Counted from the first letter of the stretch, positions 1 to 7,274 are shown. The stretch: 8,144 bases of DNA from an uncultured beta proteobacterium (GCA_903944255.1 CAJARE010000205.1:1-8144), one strand, 5' to 3'. Notes: generated by a model not told the origin, from the sequence alone. Made by a program: numbers and translations.

Positions 1-48
1 CAGCGTGAAGCGGTACATATTGCTCGCATTCTTGCTGCGCACCTCTAA
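1..48 (+). CDS. Possible 3' end of a convergent gene, product unknown
   Basis: Frame 1 of the plus strand is open from the window edge to a TAA at 46-48 and encodes a short helix-like tail ending in ARILAAHL. Codon choice looks ordinary and its position would make it convergent with the mdc operon, which ends at 211. Fifteen open codons are weak evidence, so this is only a possibility. The opposite strand also offers ATG codons here (for example at 18 and 27), so the piece could instead be the start of a minus-strand gene. No function can be assigned. Confidence 0.3.
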   Translation, partial: QREAVHIARILAAHL

Positions 49-71
49 GTTAATAGCAATTCATTTTGGGG

Positions 72-111
72 TAATAAAAAAGCGGTGCTTCCTCCCCAAA
101 GGTCGCACCGC
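72..111 (-). terminator. Rho-independent terminator of the mdc operon
   Basis: A perfect 7-base stem is formed by GCGGTGC (82-88) and GCACCGC (105-111). An inner CCT/AGG stem (91-93 with 100-102) sits across a symmetrical two-base bulge, with a six-base loop. Read on the minus strand, the stem is followed directly by six T residues (81-76) and then ATTA, the classic intrinsic terminator form. On the plus strand no T-run follows. It lies about 100 bases after the mdcH stop codon, so it most likely ends the whole mdc transcript. Confidence 0.8.
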
Positions 112-134
112 AAAACGCCAGTGCTTAGTTTAAA

Positions 135-149
135 TGAGAATGATTCTCA
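135..149. promoter_or_regulatory. Fur-box-like 7-1-7 palindrome
   Basis: TGAGAATGATTCTCA is a perfect 7-1-7 inverted repeat in an AT-rich surround. The recognised core of Fur sites is TGATAAT-N-ATTATCA; this site differs only at the fourth base of each arm, symmetrically. The resemblance is visible in the sequence, but function is inferred. It sits between the mdcH stop codon and the operon terminator, where no obvious gene start is found, so it may be a chance palindrome, a site for a gene beyond the left edge, or the control site of an unseen small transcript. Confidence 0.45.
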
Positions 150-210
150 AATAAGAAATTGCTAATAAAGCCCTAAATTTAATAGGCGATAAGGCGCTGA
201 AAATAAATGC

Positions 211-1155
211 TTACTCTTCATGCAACTGCCGTAAGACCCAATCTACAACTCCCTTGGGGGTTCTAAAGTCAGCTATAGATCTTGCCGCGATATGCGGGTG
301 AACTTCCGTAATCATTTTCGCCAATGATCCGCCTGGGCCAAGCTCTAAAACTACTTTGATACCACTATCGGATAAGGTCTGCATAGCATGTTGCCAATAA
401 ATGGGCTCAGCAATCGCTCTGGCTAAAGACTCCATCCCCACTGCAAAATTTGTACAACGAGCGCCATTAATGCCCAGTAAAACTGGGGAATTACAGGGCA
501 CTATAGTTGTCGAAAAGGAGTCCCGGAGATAAATATTCATTTCACTACTAGCTTTTGCCATCAAGGGAGTATGAGAAGGAACAGAGACGTCCAATATTTT
601 TGTCCAAACTCCAATCGTTGCTAGCTCCTCAGCAAGTTTCATAAGTTCATCTTTATTGCCGCCAACAACAAAATGAGTATCTTCATTAATAATTGCTACA
701 TAAATTAAATTCTCATTTAAATGCTGATTAAGCTGAAGTAAATCTATTCCCCGTACTGCAAGCATGCCAGAATTAGGTGGAGCATATTGATCCATCAAGG
801 ATGATCTTTTGTAGGCAATCTGGGCAATCTGCTCAATTGGTAATGATGTCGCGCATCCCCATGCAGAAACCTCACCTACACTATATCCAGCAAACATCAT
901 TGGAATTGGCAGAGCTTCTTTAAGAATGCCCCAATTAGCAATCGCCGAAGCCACAGCAAGTGGCTGCGATAGCGGATTTAAGCCGTGATGTGATAGCTTG
1001 CCAACTTCAGCATAAAGATTGGAACTAAAAATTGAGGAAAAAATTTCTACTACCTCTACGCCTTCGTGCTGTAACTTTGAAAAAGTTAAGATATCTGCAC
1101 TTAAATTTCCTTGGCCAGAACAGACAATTGCGAAATTAGGTGCAAAATTAGACAT
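211..1155 (-). CDS. mdcH: Malonyl-CoA:ACP transacylase of malonate decarboxylase, MdcH
   Basis: A 314-residue FabD-like acyltransferase that loads malonyl from malonyl-CoA onto the carrier protein MdcC, priming the decarboxylase cycle. Visible family features are the GQG loop near residues 14-16, the nucleophile elbow GYSVGE (90-95, Ser92), an Arg at 117, the catalytic-type His in SVPSHTPLM (His195), and a late GPGGSLAKM segment. Length is normal for the family. I take the ATG at 1155 as the start; a TTG just upstream at 1158 is open but has no advantage. No good ribosome binding site is seen and the start overlaps the end of mdcB by 8 bases, suggesting coupled translation. It is the last gene of the operon. 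A housekeeping FabD role is less likely given the context. Confidence 0.9.
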   Translation of the reverse strand: MSNFAPNFAIVCSGQGNLSADILTFSKLQHEGVEVVEIFSSIFSSNLYAEVGKLSHHGLNPLSQPLAVASAIANWGILKEALPIPMMFAGYSVGEVSAWGCATSLPIEQIAQIAYKRSSLMDQYAPPNSGMLAVRGIDLLQLNQHLNENLIYVAIINEDTHFVVGGNKDELMKLAEELATIGVWTKILDVSVPSHTPLMAKASSEMNIYLRDSFSTTIVPCNSPVLLGINGARCTNFAVGMESLARAIAEPIYWQHAMQTLSDSGIKVVLELGPGGSLAKMITEVHPHIAARSIADFRTPKGVVDWVLRQLHEE

Positions 1156-2020
1156 CAAGGGTCAGATCAAGATAATTAATCAAAAGACAGGCCCCCAATA
1201 AGTCAGCGCATCCTCCAGGACTTAGGTTTCTACCTATGAATTTATGGTGAATAGCAACAGCATGCTGCTGCCAATCGGGATTTAAAACGCTACCTTCGTG
1301 TAAGAAAGAAAGAGCCTCATTTCGGGCAAACAAAAGTCCATCTAATCCTCCCCGATGTAATAAATTCGTGTCTTCAGTTGCTGACAGTAGTTTAAAGAAA
1401 GTATGAATGCGCGCTAATTCAGGATCTTGGGTTTGAAACAAAAGCTCCCGGTAGGCTGGTAAACCAATTTGATAGACAGTTATAAAGCCACTCTGCGCCT
1501 CACTTAATGCCCCACCTTTACCATGTTCTTTAAAGATTTTGAAGCCATTGCTATCACTGCTCCGCAGATGTTTAATTAATTCCTCACCCCAAAGCTCAGT
1601 CACAATTTCACCAAGGGATTTCAATTGAATATTATTCTTTAATTGATAGCCAGCTGCAGCAGCCAATAAGCCTAAATTAAAAATAGCTCCTCTATGGGTA
1701 TTGCGGCCATTGGTGGCGGCCAGCATTCTTTCCTCGCCCGAGATTCCCAATTCACGTAATACTTCAAACTTAAGGCCTCTAGAACCCGCTTCGGCAATTT
1801 GATAAAAATAAAAGCGCAAGGCAAAGATGCTGCTAGAAAAGTGGCTAGCTGACATATCAGAATGGCTACCAGAGTCTTCAAGGCTAACTAAGCCAGGCTT
1901 AGGAAAGGTAATTAACTCATGCCAAAGGGCTAATAAACAAGAATCTCTAATAGTTTTTTGCGCATTTGCTAGTGGGCCAAGTGATTCATGCAGAGCCTGC
2001 TTCAGAATTAATGGCCTCAT
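1148..2020 (-). CDS. mdcB: Triphosphoribosyl-dephospho-CoA synthase, MdcB
   Basis: A 290-residue protein of the CitG/MdcB family. It joins ATP and 3'-dephospho-CoA to make 2'-(5''-triphosphoribosyl)-3'-dephospho-CoA, the precursor of the MdcC prosthetic group. Family signatures are clear: ELITFPKPGLVS followed by DSGSHSDM (about residues 35-56), TNGRNTHRGAIFNLGLL (103-119), a HRGGLDGL segment, and the C-terminal GGCADLLGACLL (269-280). I chose the ATG at 2020, which shares an ATGA with the mdcG stop codon. The upstream TTG at 2035 would lie deep inside mdcG and adds nothing conserved. The 3' end overlaps mdcH by 8 bases. It acts in the cytoplasm as a maturation enzyme and is not a structural subunit. 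Confidence 0.95.
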   Translation of the reverse strand: MRPLILKQALHESLGPLANAQKTIRDSCLLALWHELITFPKPGLVSLEDSGSHSDMSASHFSSSIFALRFYFYQIAEAGSRGLKFEVLRELGISGEERMLAATNGRNTHRGAIFNLGLLAAAAGYQLKNNIQLKSLGEIVTELWGEELIKHLRSSDSNGFKIFKEHGKGGALSEAQSGFITVYQIGLPAYRELLFQTQDPELARIHTFFKLLSATEDTNLLHRGGLDGLLFARNEALSFLHEGSVLNPDWQQHAVAIHHKFIGRNLSPGGCADLLGACLLINYLDLTLDV

Positions 2021-2697
2021 TCTAATTGCGCCCAAATTTCACTACAATTTCGCAGTGCAGGCCCGTGATCTGACTTTACCAATATTCTGTCTGGCCTGAT
2101 CGATAGTTCACGCCAAGCAACAGTCTTGCCATCGGGTAACTCTAATTCGCCATCGAGTCTAATGGCGTATAAATTACTGCATTTAACAAGCGCTGCAAAA
2201 GTCTTTTCAATGCTATTGCGACCATGAGTTTGAATTATTAAATCTAAATCTGACTCGTCTGTCATGCAGGTAGATTTTTGAGCATGACTCCAGAATGCAG
2301 ATCCAAATACCCGAATTTCAACTTCAACTCCTTGAAGTAAACCCAATAAATGGGTGGCACATAAACGATGCTGGGGAGGCAAGTACGCTAGAACTGAGGA
2401 TAATAAAAGGGGCTGCTCAACCTTATCGATAATTGTGTTTTTAACCAATAGATGAAGACGCTGCTTACTCTTAGGCGATCCAAACTGCAATAAACCAATT
2501 GGTCTTAAGTCTTTTGAGGCTAGATTAGCTTGCCCAGAAGCTCTGCCTACGAGAGGCTTATTTTGCTGAATCCAAGACACTAAATAGTTTAATTTTTCAT
2601 TAGATTCATCACGCTCAAAAAAAACTTCACCAGCATCTTCTGGTCGAATCCAAATCTGCCGATGCCGCCAAGGCGTTAAGTTGGCAATTTCATACAT
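2017..2697 (-). CDS. mdcG: Malonate decarboxylase holo-ACP synthase (phosphoribosyl-dephospho-CoA transferase), MdcG
   Basis: A nucleotidyltransferase-type enzyme of about 226 residues that transfers the prosthetic group made by MdcB onto the serine of MdcC. The nucleotidyltransferase signature is visible as FGSAFW near residues 131-136 and SDLDLII about 15 residues later; the two aspartates of that second motif are the expected metal-binding pair. Two in-frame ATGs are possible, at 2703 and 2697. Neither has a clear ribosome binding site because the preceding bases are AT-rich. I list the nearer-overlap start at 2697 (8-base overlap with mdcE); the other would add Met-Leu. It ends in an ATGA overlap with mdcB, its pathway partner. 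Length is slightly above the roughly 210 residues I recall for the family. Confidence 0.92.
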   Translation of the reverse strand: MYEIANLTPWRHRQIWIRPEDAGEVFFERDESNEKLNYLVSWIQQNKPLVGRASGQANLASKDLRPIGLLQFGSPKSKQRLHLLVKNTIIDKVEQPLLLSSVLAYLPPQHRLCATHLLGLLQGVEVEIRVFGSAFWSHAQKSTCMTDESDLDLIIQTHGRNSIEKTFAALVKCSNLYAIRLDGELELPDGKTVAWRELSIRPDRILVKSDHGPALRNCSEIWAQLE

Positions 2698-3397
2698 GAG
2701 CATTAATAACTAAATTAATAACTTCAAAGGCTAATTTTCTGCCACCGCTTTCAAGACCTAGTTTTGCACGCTGATCAAGCTGCTCGCTTTGACTTAAGGC
2801 CTGCTCAATTGGAGACGATAAATCATTTGTCAAAACCGCATCTAATGCCCCAAGTGCAACGTAGTTGCTAGCTCCAGGACCAAATATGGGCGAGTTAGCA
2901 CATAGCTCTTCCAATCTTTCTAATGAAATTTGCATAATGCGTGACATTGCAGAAAGAGCCATCACGCGAATTTGAGCGCTCTCCAAGGCAAATGATCTAT
3001 CGGCGATCATTCCTAATGCAAGATAACCACCACTTACAGCTTCCTTATAAACAATACTAATTAGTTTGTGACCACGCATTCGCGCAAGTTCGAAGCACAT
3101 TGAAAGATGGGCCAAATAGCCTGCATTACCAAGCAACTCATCGCGCCGTGACAAATTTTGCCCTTGCGTGTCTACCAAAATAATGATCGGTCTCTGGGGA
3201 TGATTTTGAATAATTTCAAGCACTTTACCAGCTAATGCAAAAGCCAAATCGACCCCAATGGGCGCGCTATTAATTGTGCCCAGTAATGCAACGACGCCCT
3301 TACTTGTTTTTGCTTCACCATAAATCATTTCCCCTGAAGTAACAAAATTAAAGCCCAAAGGGAATAATTGCTCACAGGCAGAATTAGCATTAGTCAT
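2690..3397 (-). CDS. mdcE: Malonate decarboxylase gamma subunit, MdcE
   Basis: A 235-residue crotonase-fold/carboxyltransferase-like subunit that pairs with MdcD to decarboxylate malonyl-S-MdcC. Visible family features are LVDTQGQ with a following RRDELLGNAGYLAHL (about 74-98) and the oxyanion-loop motif AVSGGYLALG (120-129). A PIFGPGASNYVALGAL segment near 170-185 is also present. The ATG at 3397 overlaps the mdcD end by 8 bases, with a weak AAGAG three bases upstream. Here D and E are separate genes; in some bacteria the two are fused. The 3' end overlaps mdcG. A homologous acetyl-CoA carboxylase subunit is excluded by the neighbours. Confidence 0.93.
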   Translation of the reverse strand: MTNANSACEQLFPLGFNFVTSGEMIYGEAKTSKGVVALLGTINSAPIGVDLAFALAGKVLEIIQNHPQRPIIILVDTQGQNLSRRDELLGNAGYLAHLSMCFELARMRGHKLISIVYKEAVSGGYLALGMIADRSFALESAQIRVMALSAMSRIMQISLERLEELCANSPIFGPGASNYVALGALDAVLTNDLSSPIEQALSQSEQLDQRAKLGLESGGRKLAFEVINLVINAHV

Positions 3398-4286
3398 GAT
3401 CTCTTACTCGATTAGCAATGGCAATAAAAGATTCATCATCAAGACTAGGAATTTGATCGGGATTCTGAATGCCCATTTTTGCCCAGATATCAACAGCATC
3501 AGCACACCCACTAAATTTTTCTAGCCTCTGACCTAAGCTTTTATGCTGTCTTAATAATTCTTCCAGGCTAAGCGGAACAGACTTGCCAAAATAAGCTACG
3601 ATGGATGCACGTATATTTTCAATTGAGTCTTTTGTATAGGCTTGCGCTTCATTTTGTAAGTAGCGATGCTTACCCCCCATAGTTCTCCACACTAAGGCCT
3701 TATCGCGGGCATCAAATTCTTCAACCCCTTTTTGCGATTCAATCACCTCAGGACCCGAAACAGATAAGCGACCCTGTTCAGTAATTAAAACGTAATCACA
3801 ACATCTCGCCACAATTCCAATGCCGCCATATATTCCATTTGAACCAGCAGAAATCGCAATTACAACTACACCCATTGAGCGCGCCTTAAATAATGCTCTT
3901 TGTATTTCAGATATAGCAATGAGTCCAGCATTGGCTTCGTGTAGACGCACGCCCCCCGTATCTAAAATTAAAATAACGGCAGCGGGCTTTTCTACAGCAG
4001 CCCGCTCAAGTAAGCCGGTTAATTTTGCACCGTGCACTTCACCCACAGAGCCGCCCATAAAGCCTGGCTCCTGAGCTGCACAAAATACTTTCCTCCCCTC
4101 CAGCAAGCCTTCCCCTATGACAATGCCATCATCAAATGCAATTGGCATACCGAGCGTTTTTAAGTGTGGGCTAGAGATCCGCTTAGATGGAGGCAAAATC
4201 TCCTGAAAACTTGCTGCATCTAAAATTAATGAAATACGCTCTCGTGCTGAAGATTCATATAGACTAGAAATATTTTCCAGTCTCAT
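3390..4286 (-). CDS. mdcD: Malonate decarboxylase beta subunit, MdcD
   Basis: A 298-residue carboxyltransferase-type subunit that, with MdcE, removes CO2 from malonyl-S-MdcC. Visible features are an N-terminal SARERISLILDAASF segment, GGSVGEVHGAKL (78-89), LDTGGVRLHEANAGL (108-122), a glycine-rich loop GSNGIYGGIGI (about 148-158) and SGPEVIE (178-184). I place the start at the ATG at 4286. It forms an ATGA overlap with the mdcC stop codon and has GGAAAG seven bases upstream (4294-4299). An in-frame ATG at 4301 would add five residues but has a poorer upstream site. Biotin-dependent carboxylases share the fold, but no biotin carrier or sodium-pump genes are present, so the biotin-independent system is indicated. 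Confidence 0.94.
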   Translation of the reverse strand: MRLENISSLYESSARERISLILDAASFQEILPPSKRISSPHLKTLGMPIAFDDGIVIGEGLLEGRKVFCAAQEPGFMGGSVGEVHGAKLTGLLERAAVEKPAAVILILDTGGVRLHEANAGLIAISEIQRALFKARSMGVVVIAISAGSNGIYGGIGIVARCCDYVLITEQGRLSVSGPEVIESQKGVEEFDARDKALVWRTMGGKHRYLQNEAQAYTKDSIENIRASIVAYFGKSVPLSLEELLRQHKSLGQRLEKFSGCADAVDIWAKMGIQNPDQIPSLDDESFIAIANRVRDHD

Positions 4287-4603
4287 AGCGTTTCTTTCCA
4301 TTGCTGTGCCGCCTGAGCAAGTCGTAGCTGAACTACTGCTGGGGTTGCCCCACCATCATTAATTGTAATTAGGGTATTTACAAATCGCTCTTGTTCGGCA
4401 AAGTCTGAAAGTACTGCTTGCCATGTTTGATCAAAACCATCAATCGAAGTCTCTAAAAAAAATTGAGTGCACCCTTTTAAATCAACCTCCTCCACTAAGA
4501 CCTCTAAATTACCTGACCCAACTACACCGACAATAATCGGTTTTTTACTACCTAATTGAGACTGATTTGACCAAGGGCCAAACTTAAATTCAAAAGTTTC
4601 CAT
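4283..4603 (-). CDS. mdcC: Malonate decarboxylase acyl carrier protein (delta subunit), MdcC
   Basis: A 106-residue carrier protein that bears the phosphoribosyl-dephospho-CoA arm on which acetyl and malonyl thioesters form. The diagnostic stretch is VGVVGSGNLEVL (about 25-36); Ser30 in GSG is the expected attachment site by analogy with the Klebsiella protein. The ATG at 4603 is chosen because AGGAA (4613-4617) lies nine bases upstream. An open TTG at 4612 abuts that site and cannot use it. Only two bases separate the mdcA stop from this ATG, and the gene ends in an ATGA overlap with mdcD. It is not a phosphopantetheine-type ACP: there is no DSL motif. Confidence 0.94.
   Translation of the reverse strand: METFEFKFGPWSNQSQLGSKKPIIVGVVGSGNLEVLVEEVDLKGCTQFFLETSIDGFDQTWQAVLSDFAEQERFVNTLITINDGGATPAVVQLRLAQAAQQWKETL
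4294..4299 (-). promoter_or_regulatory. Ribosome binding site that favours the mdcD start at 4286
   Basis: GGAAAG on the minus strand within mdcC, seven bases before the ATG at 4286. The competing ATG at 4301 lies upstream of it and cannot use it. Confidence 0.55.
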
Positions 4604-4605
4604 AT

Positions 4606-6249
4606 TTACCAATTCCTAAAACGTTTAGGGGGTTTATATAAACCATCAGACCAAAAAACTAAATCTTTAATCGACCTTGCTGCCAATAAATTGCGCGTTG
4701 CCATACGCGGATCTATGCCTAAATCAATGGGTCGCTGAATGATCTTTTTGCTAATCAATTCTTCTACAACTTTTTTATTTCTAGCTAATCCTACAGGGGT
4801 ATATCCCGCGATACCTCTAATTGCCTGTTCTCTTTCGGCCAAATTACTGCATCGATGAAGGTGTGCAATACCTTCCTCGGTAACTAAGTGAGTAACATCG
4901 TCACCATAAATCATGATTGGCGGAATACTTAACTGAAAATCTTCCATTAATTGCCAGGCATCTAATTTATCTACAAAAGTAGCTTGCATCTTGTCTTTAA
5001 AGGTTTCAACCATTTGCACTACTAGCTTCCTCCCACGAGGTATTGCAGATTTTCCTGGATGCATACTTTCCTCACCAGCTTTTAACCATGCTTTGCTAGC
5101 ATGGCGTCTACCCCTTGAGTCAGATCCAAAATTAGGCGCACCACCAAATCCAGCAATTCGATTTAAAGTTGCTGTAGATGAATTTCCTTCGGTGTCAATT
5201 TGTAAAGTCGAGCCGATAAATAAATCGGCGTAGTGGCCAGCAAGTTGGCAAAAAGCCCTATTCGAGCGAAGCGATCCATCTGGGCCCGTAAAAAAAATAT
5301 CAGGGCGAGCCGCAACATAATCCTCCATTCCCAGCTCAGACCCCGCACAATGAATATTTTTAATAAAACCCGACTCTATTGCGGGTATTAAGGTGGGGCA
5401 CGGATTAACACTCATGTATTCACAGACCTTACCCTTTAATCCAAGCGCCTCACCATAGGTCGGCAAAATTAGCTCGATAGCTGCAGTATCAAATCCAATG
5501 CCATGATTTAGTCGATTAATTTCATAAGGAATATAAATACCTTTAATCACCATCATGGCCATCAATATCTGCACCTCAGTAATTAATGCAGGATCTCTCG
5601 TAAAGATTGGCTCGATATAGTGATTCTTAGGCGCCTTGACAATAAAAGTAACCCAATCGCTAGGTACGTCAATGCGCGGTACATTTTCAACTATCTCATT
5701 TACTTGGGCGATTACTATGCCATTTTTAAATGCTGTGGCCTCAACAATCGGGGGGGTATCCTCAGTATTGGGACCCGTATAAAGATTGCCCTGAGGATCT
5801 GCACTTTGAGCAGCAATAAAAGATACTCGCGGAGTCAAATCAACAAAGTAACGGCTATAAAGCTCTAAATAGGTATGAATTGCTCCAACTTCAATTAGCC
5901 CCTCCTTAATTAACCTTCCTAGCCGCACCCCTTGTTCACCTGAATAACAAAAGTCTAATTTTTTTGCAATTTTTTTTTCGAAAATATCTAAATGTGTAGG
6001 CAGAGCAATATTTGACTGCACAATATGCAAATCGTAGATGATTTGATTATTTACTGCCGCCAATGATTGTGATAAAAAATCAGCATGTTTCTGATTGTTA
6101 CCTTCAATGCAAACCTTATCACCAGGCTCAATCACCAACTCAAATAAACGAACTATATCTCCTTGTGAAACATACTTATTATTTGTTATTGTGCGTGCCC
6201 GCTTTAGGCGTTGAGCTAAATTAAGCGCGAGCGTATTCCATGTTTTCAT
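4606..6249 (-). CDS. mdcA: Malonate decarboxylase alpha subunit (acetyl-S-ACP:malonate ACP transferase), MdcA
   Basis: A 547-residue cytoplasmic subunit that swaps acetyl for malonyl on MdcC, releasing acetate. It belongs to the CoA-transferase-like MdcA family and has the normal family length. Characteristic stretches are PGDKVCIEGNNQKHADFL near 42-59, AGSELGMEDY (302-311, holding the likely catalytic-region acidic residues), GFGGAPNFGSDSRGRRHAS (367-385) and VTEEGIAHL (456-464). The ATG at 6249 starts 24 bases after the stop of the binding-protein gene, with only a weak AAGAG upstream. The gene contains an A9 tract and a C7 tract in the coding strand (5970-5978 and 5750-5756), but the frame is intact across both. 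It is the first structural mdc gene of the operon. Confidence 0.96.
   Translation of the reverse strand: MKTWNTLALNLAQRLKRARTITNNKYVSQGDIVRLFELVIEPGDKVCIEGNNQKHADFLSQSLAAVNNQIIYDLHIVQSNIALPTHLDIFEKKIAKKLDFCYSGEQGVRLGRLIKEGLIEVGAIHTYLELYSRYFVDLTPRVSFIAAQSADPQGNLYTGPNTEDTPPIVEATAFKNGIVIAQVNEIVENVPRIDVPSDWVTFIVKAPKNHYIEPIFTRDPALITEVQILMAMMVIKGIYIPYEINRLNHGIGFDTAAIELILPTYGEALGLKGKVCEYMSVNPCPTLIPAIESGFIKNIHCAGSELGMEDYVAARPDIFFTGPDGSLRSNRAFCQLAGHYADLFIGSTLQIDTEGNSSTATLNRIAGFGGAPNFGSDSRGRRHASKAWLKAGEESMHPGKSAIPRGRKLVVQMVETFKDKMQATFVDKLDAWQLMEDFQLSIPPIMIYGDDVTHLVTEEGIAHLHRCSNLAEREQAIRGIAGYTPVGLARNKKVVEELISKKIIQRPIDLGIDPRMATRNLLAARSIKDLVFWSDGLYKPPKRFRNW
4613..4617 (-). promoter_or_regulatory. Ribosome binding site that fixes the mdcC start
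   Basis: AGGAA on the minus strand, inside the last codons of mdcA, nine bases before the ATG at 4603. It touches the alternative TTG at 4612, which rules that codon out as a practical start. Confidence 0.6.
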
Positions 6250-6273
6250 GGGCTCTTTTTCTACGCTTCGCCC

Positions 6274-7257
6274 TTAACTATCGAGCGTAATTTTTGCATC
6301 TTTAATCACTGCGCCCCATTTTCGATAATCTGACTGAATCATCGACTGAATTTCGACTGGAGTTTTAGGAACAATGTCATCATTACCCAATTTTTTAAGC
6401 TCACTAACTACATTGGGTTCAAGCATAATCTGCTTAAAATTAGATTGATACAAGGCGGTAACAGGCGCTGGCATTTTAATTGGTCCAACCATAAAAAACC
6501 GTAAAACTGCTTCATAGTCCTTTAGTCCCTGCTCAGCAATCGTTGGTACATTAGGCAAAGAGCTAGACCGAACAATAGAAGTCACCCCCAATGCCCGCGC
6601 TTTGCCGGCTGCAATCATTGGCAATGCAGGTCCGATGGTGGCAAACATAATAGGAATTTGCCCCCCAATCAAATCAGTTAACGCTGGGCCAGCACCACGA
6701 TAGGGGATATGCACAATAAAAACTCCTGCTCTAGCTTTAAAAAGTTCACCGGCTAAATGATGCACAGATCCCACGCCAGAACTTGCATAACTAAACTTAC
6801 CAGGGCTTGCCTTAGCTAAAGCGATTAATTCTTGGACGTTTTTAACTTCTAATGCTGGATTCACAATTAAAACTAATCCTGTAGAGCATACATAAGATAA
6901 GGGAGTGAAATCTGTTAGGGGGTCATATGCCACTTTGCGCAAATGGGGCATGATACACAAAGGTCCGGTATCGGTTAGACCAATAGTGTAGCCATCAGGC
7001 GTGCTTCTTGCCACAAATTCAGCGCCTATCGATGCACCAGCGCCTGGCTTATGGTCAATCACTACAGTTTGTTTTAAATTTTGCTCTAAAGGCCTAACAA
7101 TAATGCGCGCTGTAGCATCTGAGGCCCCGCCAGTGGTATAGCCAAGCACAAGTTTAATCGCCTTATCTGGCCAAGATTGCGCCCAATTGCGTAAAGAAAA
7201 AAGTGTGCTTGAAATTGCAACTAAAGATTTAAGTACCAACCTTCTATTTAAAGCCAT
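6274..7257 (-). CDS. Bug/TctC-family periplasmic solute-binding protein, likely for malonate or a related carboxylate
   Basis: A 327-residue substrate-binding protein of the tripartite tricarboxylate transporter type. Residues 1 to about 26 form an export signal: NRRLVLKS, a hydrophobic run, then a cut near WAQ. The paired arginines resemble a Tat signal. The mature part opens with the family's WPDKAIKLVLGYTTGGASD pattern and keeps KPGAGASIGAEFVA with PDGYTI (about 70-92), then IPYRGAGPALTDLIGGQIPIMF. The ATG at 7257 is chosen because GGAGG lies six bases upstream; the TTG at 7263 directly abuts that site. It leads the operon, 24 bases before mdcA, so malonate capture is the natural inference. 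No TctA or TctB membrane gene is present. The family includes other carboxylate and aromatic ligands, and some members act in sensing. Confidence 0.88.
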   Translation of the reverse strand: MALNRRLVLKSLVAISSTLFSLRNWAQSWPDKAIKLVLGYTTGGASDATARIIVRPLEQNLKQTVVIDHKPGAGASIGAEFVARSTPDGYTIGLTDTGPLCIMPHLRKVAYDPLTDFTPLSYVCSTGLVLIVNPALEVKNVQELIALAKASPGKFSYASSGVGSVHHLAGELFKARAGVFIVHIPYRGAGPALTDLIGGQIPIMFATIGPALPMIAAGKARALGVTSIVRSSSLPNVPTIAEQGLKDYEAVLRFFMVGPIKMPAPVTALYQSNFKQIMLEPNVVSELKKLGNDDIVPKTPVEIQSMIQSDYRKWGAVIKDAKITLDS

Positions 7258-7263
7258 TTTCAA

Positions 7264-7268
7264 CCTCC
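7264..7268 (-). promoter_or_regulatory. Strong ribosome binding site of the binding-protein gene
   Basis: GGAGG on the minus strand, six bases before the ATG at 7257. It is the best Shine-Dalgarno match I noticed in the window and settles the start; the TTG at 7263 would have no spacing. Confidence 0.8.
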
Positions 7269-7274
7269 AAAGCG

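Noticed and set aside
2..134. Plus-strand open frame of about 44 codons at the left edge
   Set aside because: It runs through the terminator hairpin, has no recognisable protein character, and competes with a shorter frame that ends at 48. Chance openness is enough to explain it.
1672..1881. Minus-strand 69-codon frame with a hydrophobic stretch
   Set aside because: It is out of frame inside mdcB, across the conserved THRGAIF region. The hydrophobic look follows from the frame shift of an alanine- and leucine-rich segment.
2021..2035. TTG at 2035 as mdcB start, and similar TTG starts for mdcH, mdcC and the binding protein
   Set aside because: In each case an ATG a few codons later fits better, by an ATGA overlap or by the position of a ribosome binding site.
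1827..2099. Plus-strand open frame of 90 codons
   Set aside because: It lies opposite mdcB and mdcG, both of which show strong family motifs. It has no ribosome binding site worth noting and no family resemblance.
3390..6249. Biotin-dependent, sodium-pumping malonate decarboxylase (Mad type)
   Set aside because: There is no biotin carrier, no membrane decarboxylase subunit and no MadB-like gene. MdcB and MdcG and the split MdcD/MdcE indicate the soluble biotin-independent type.
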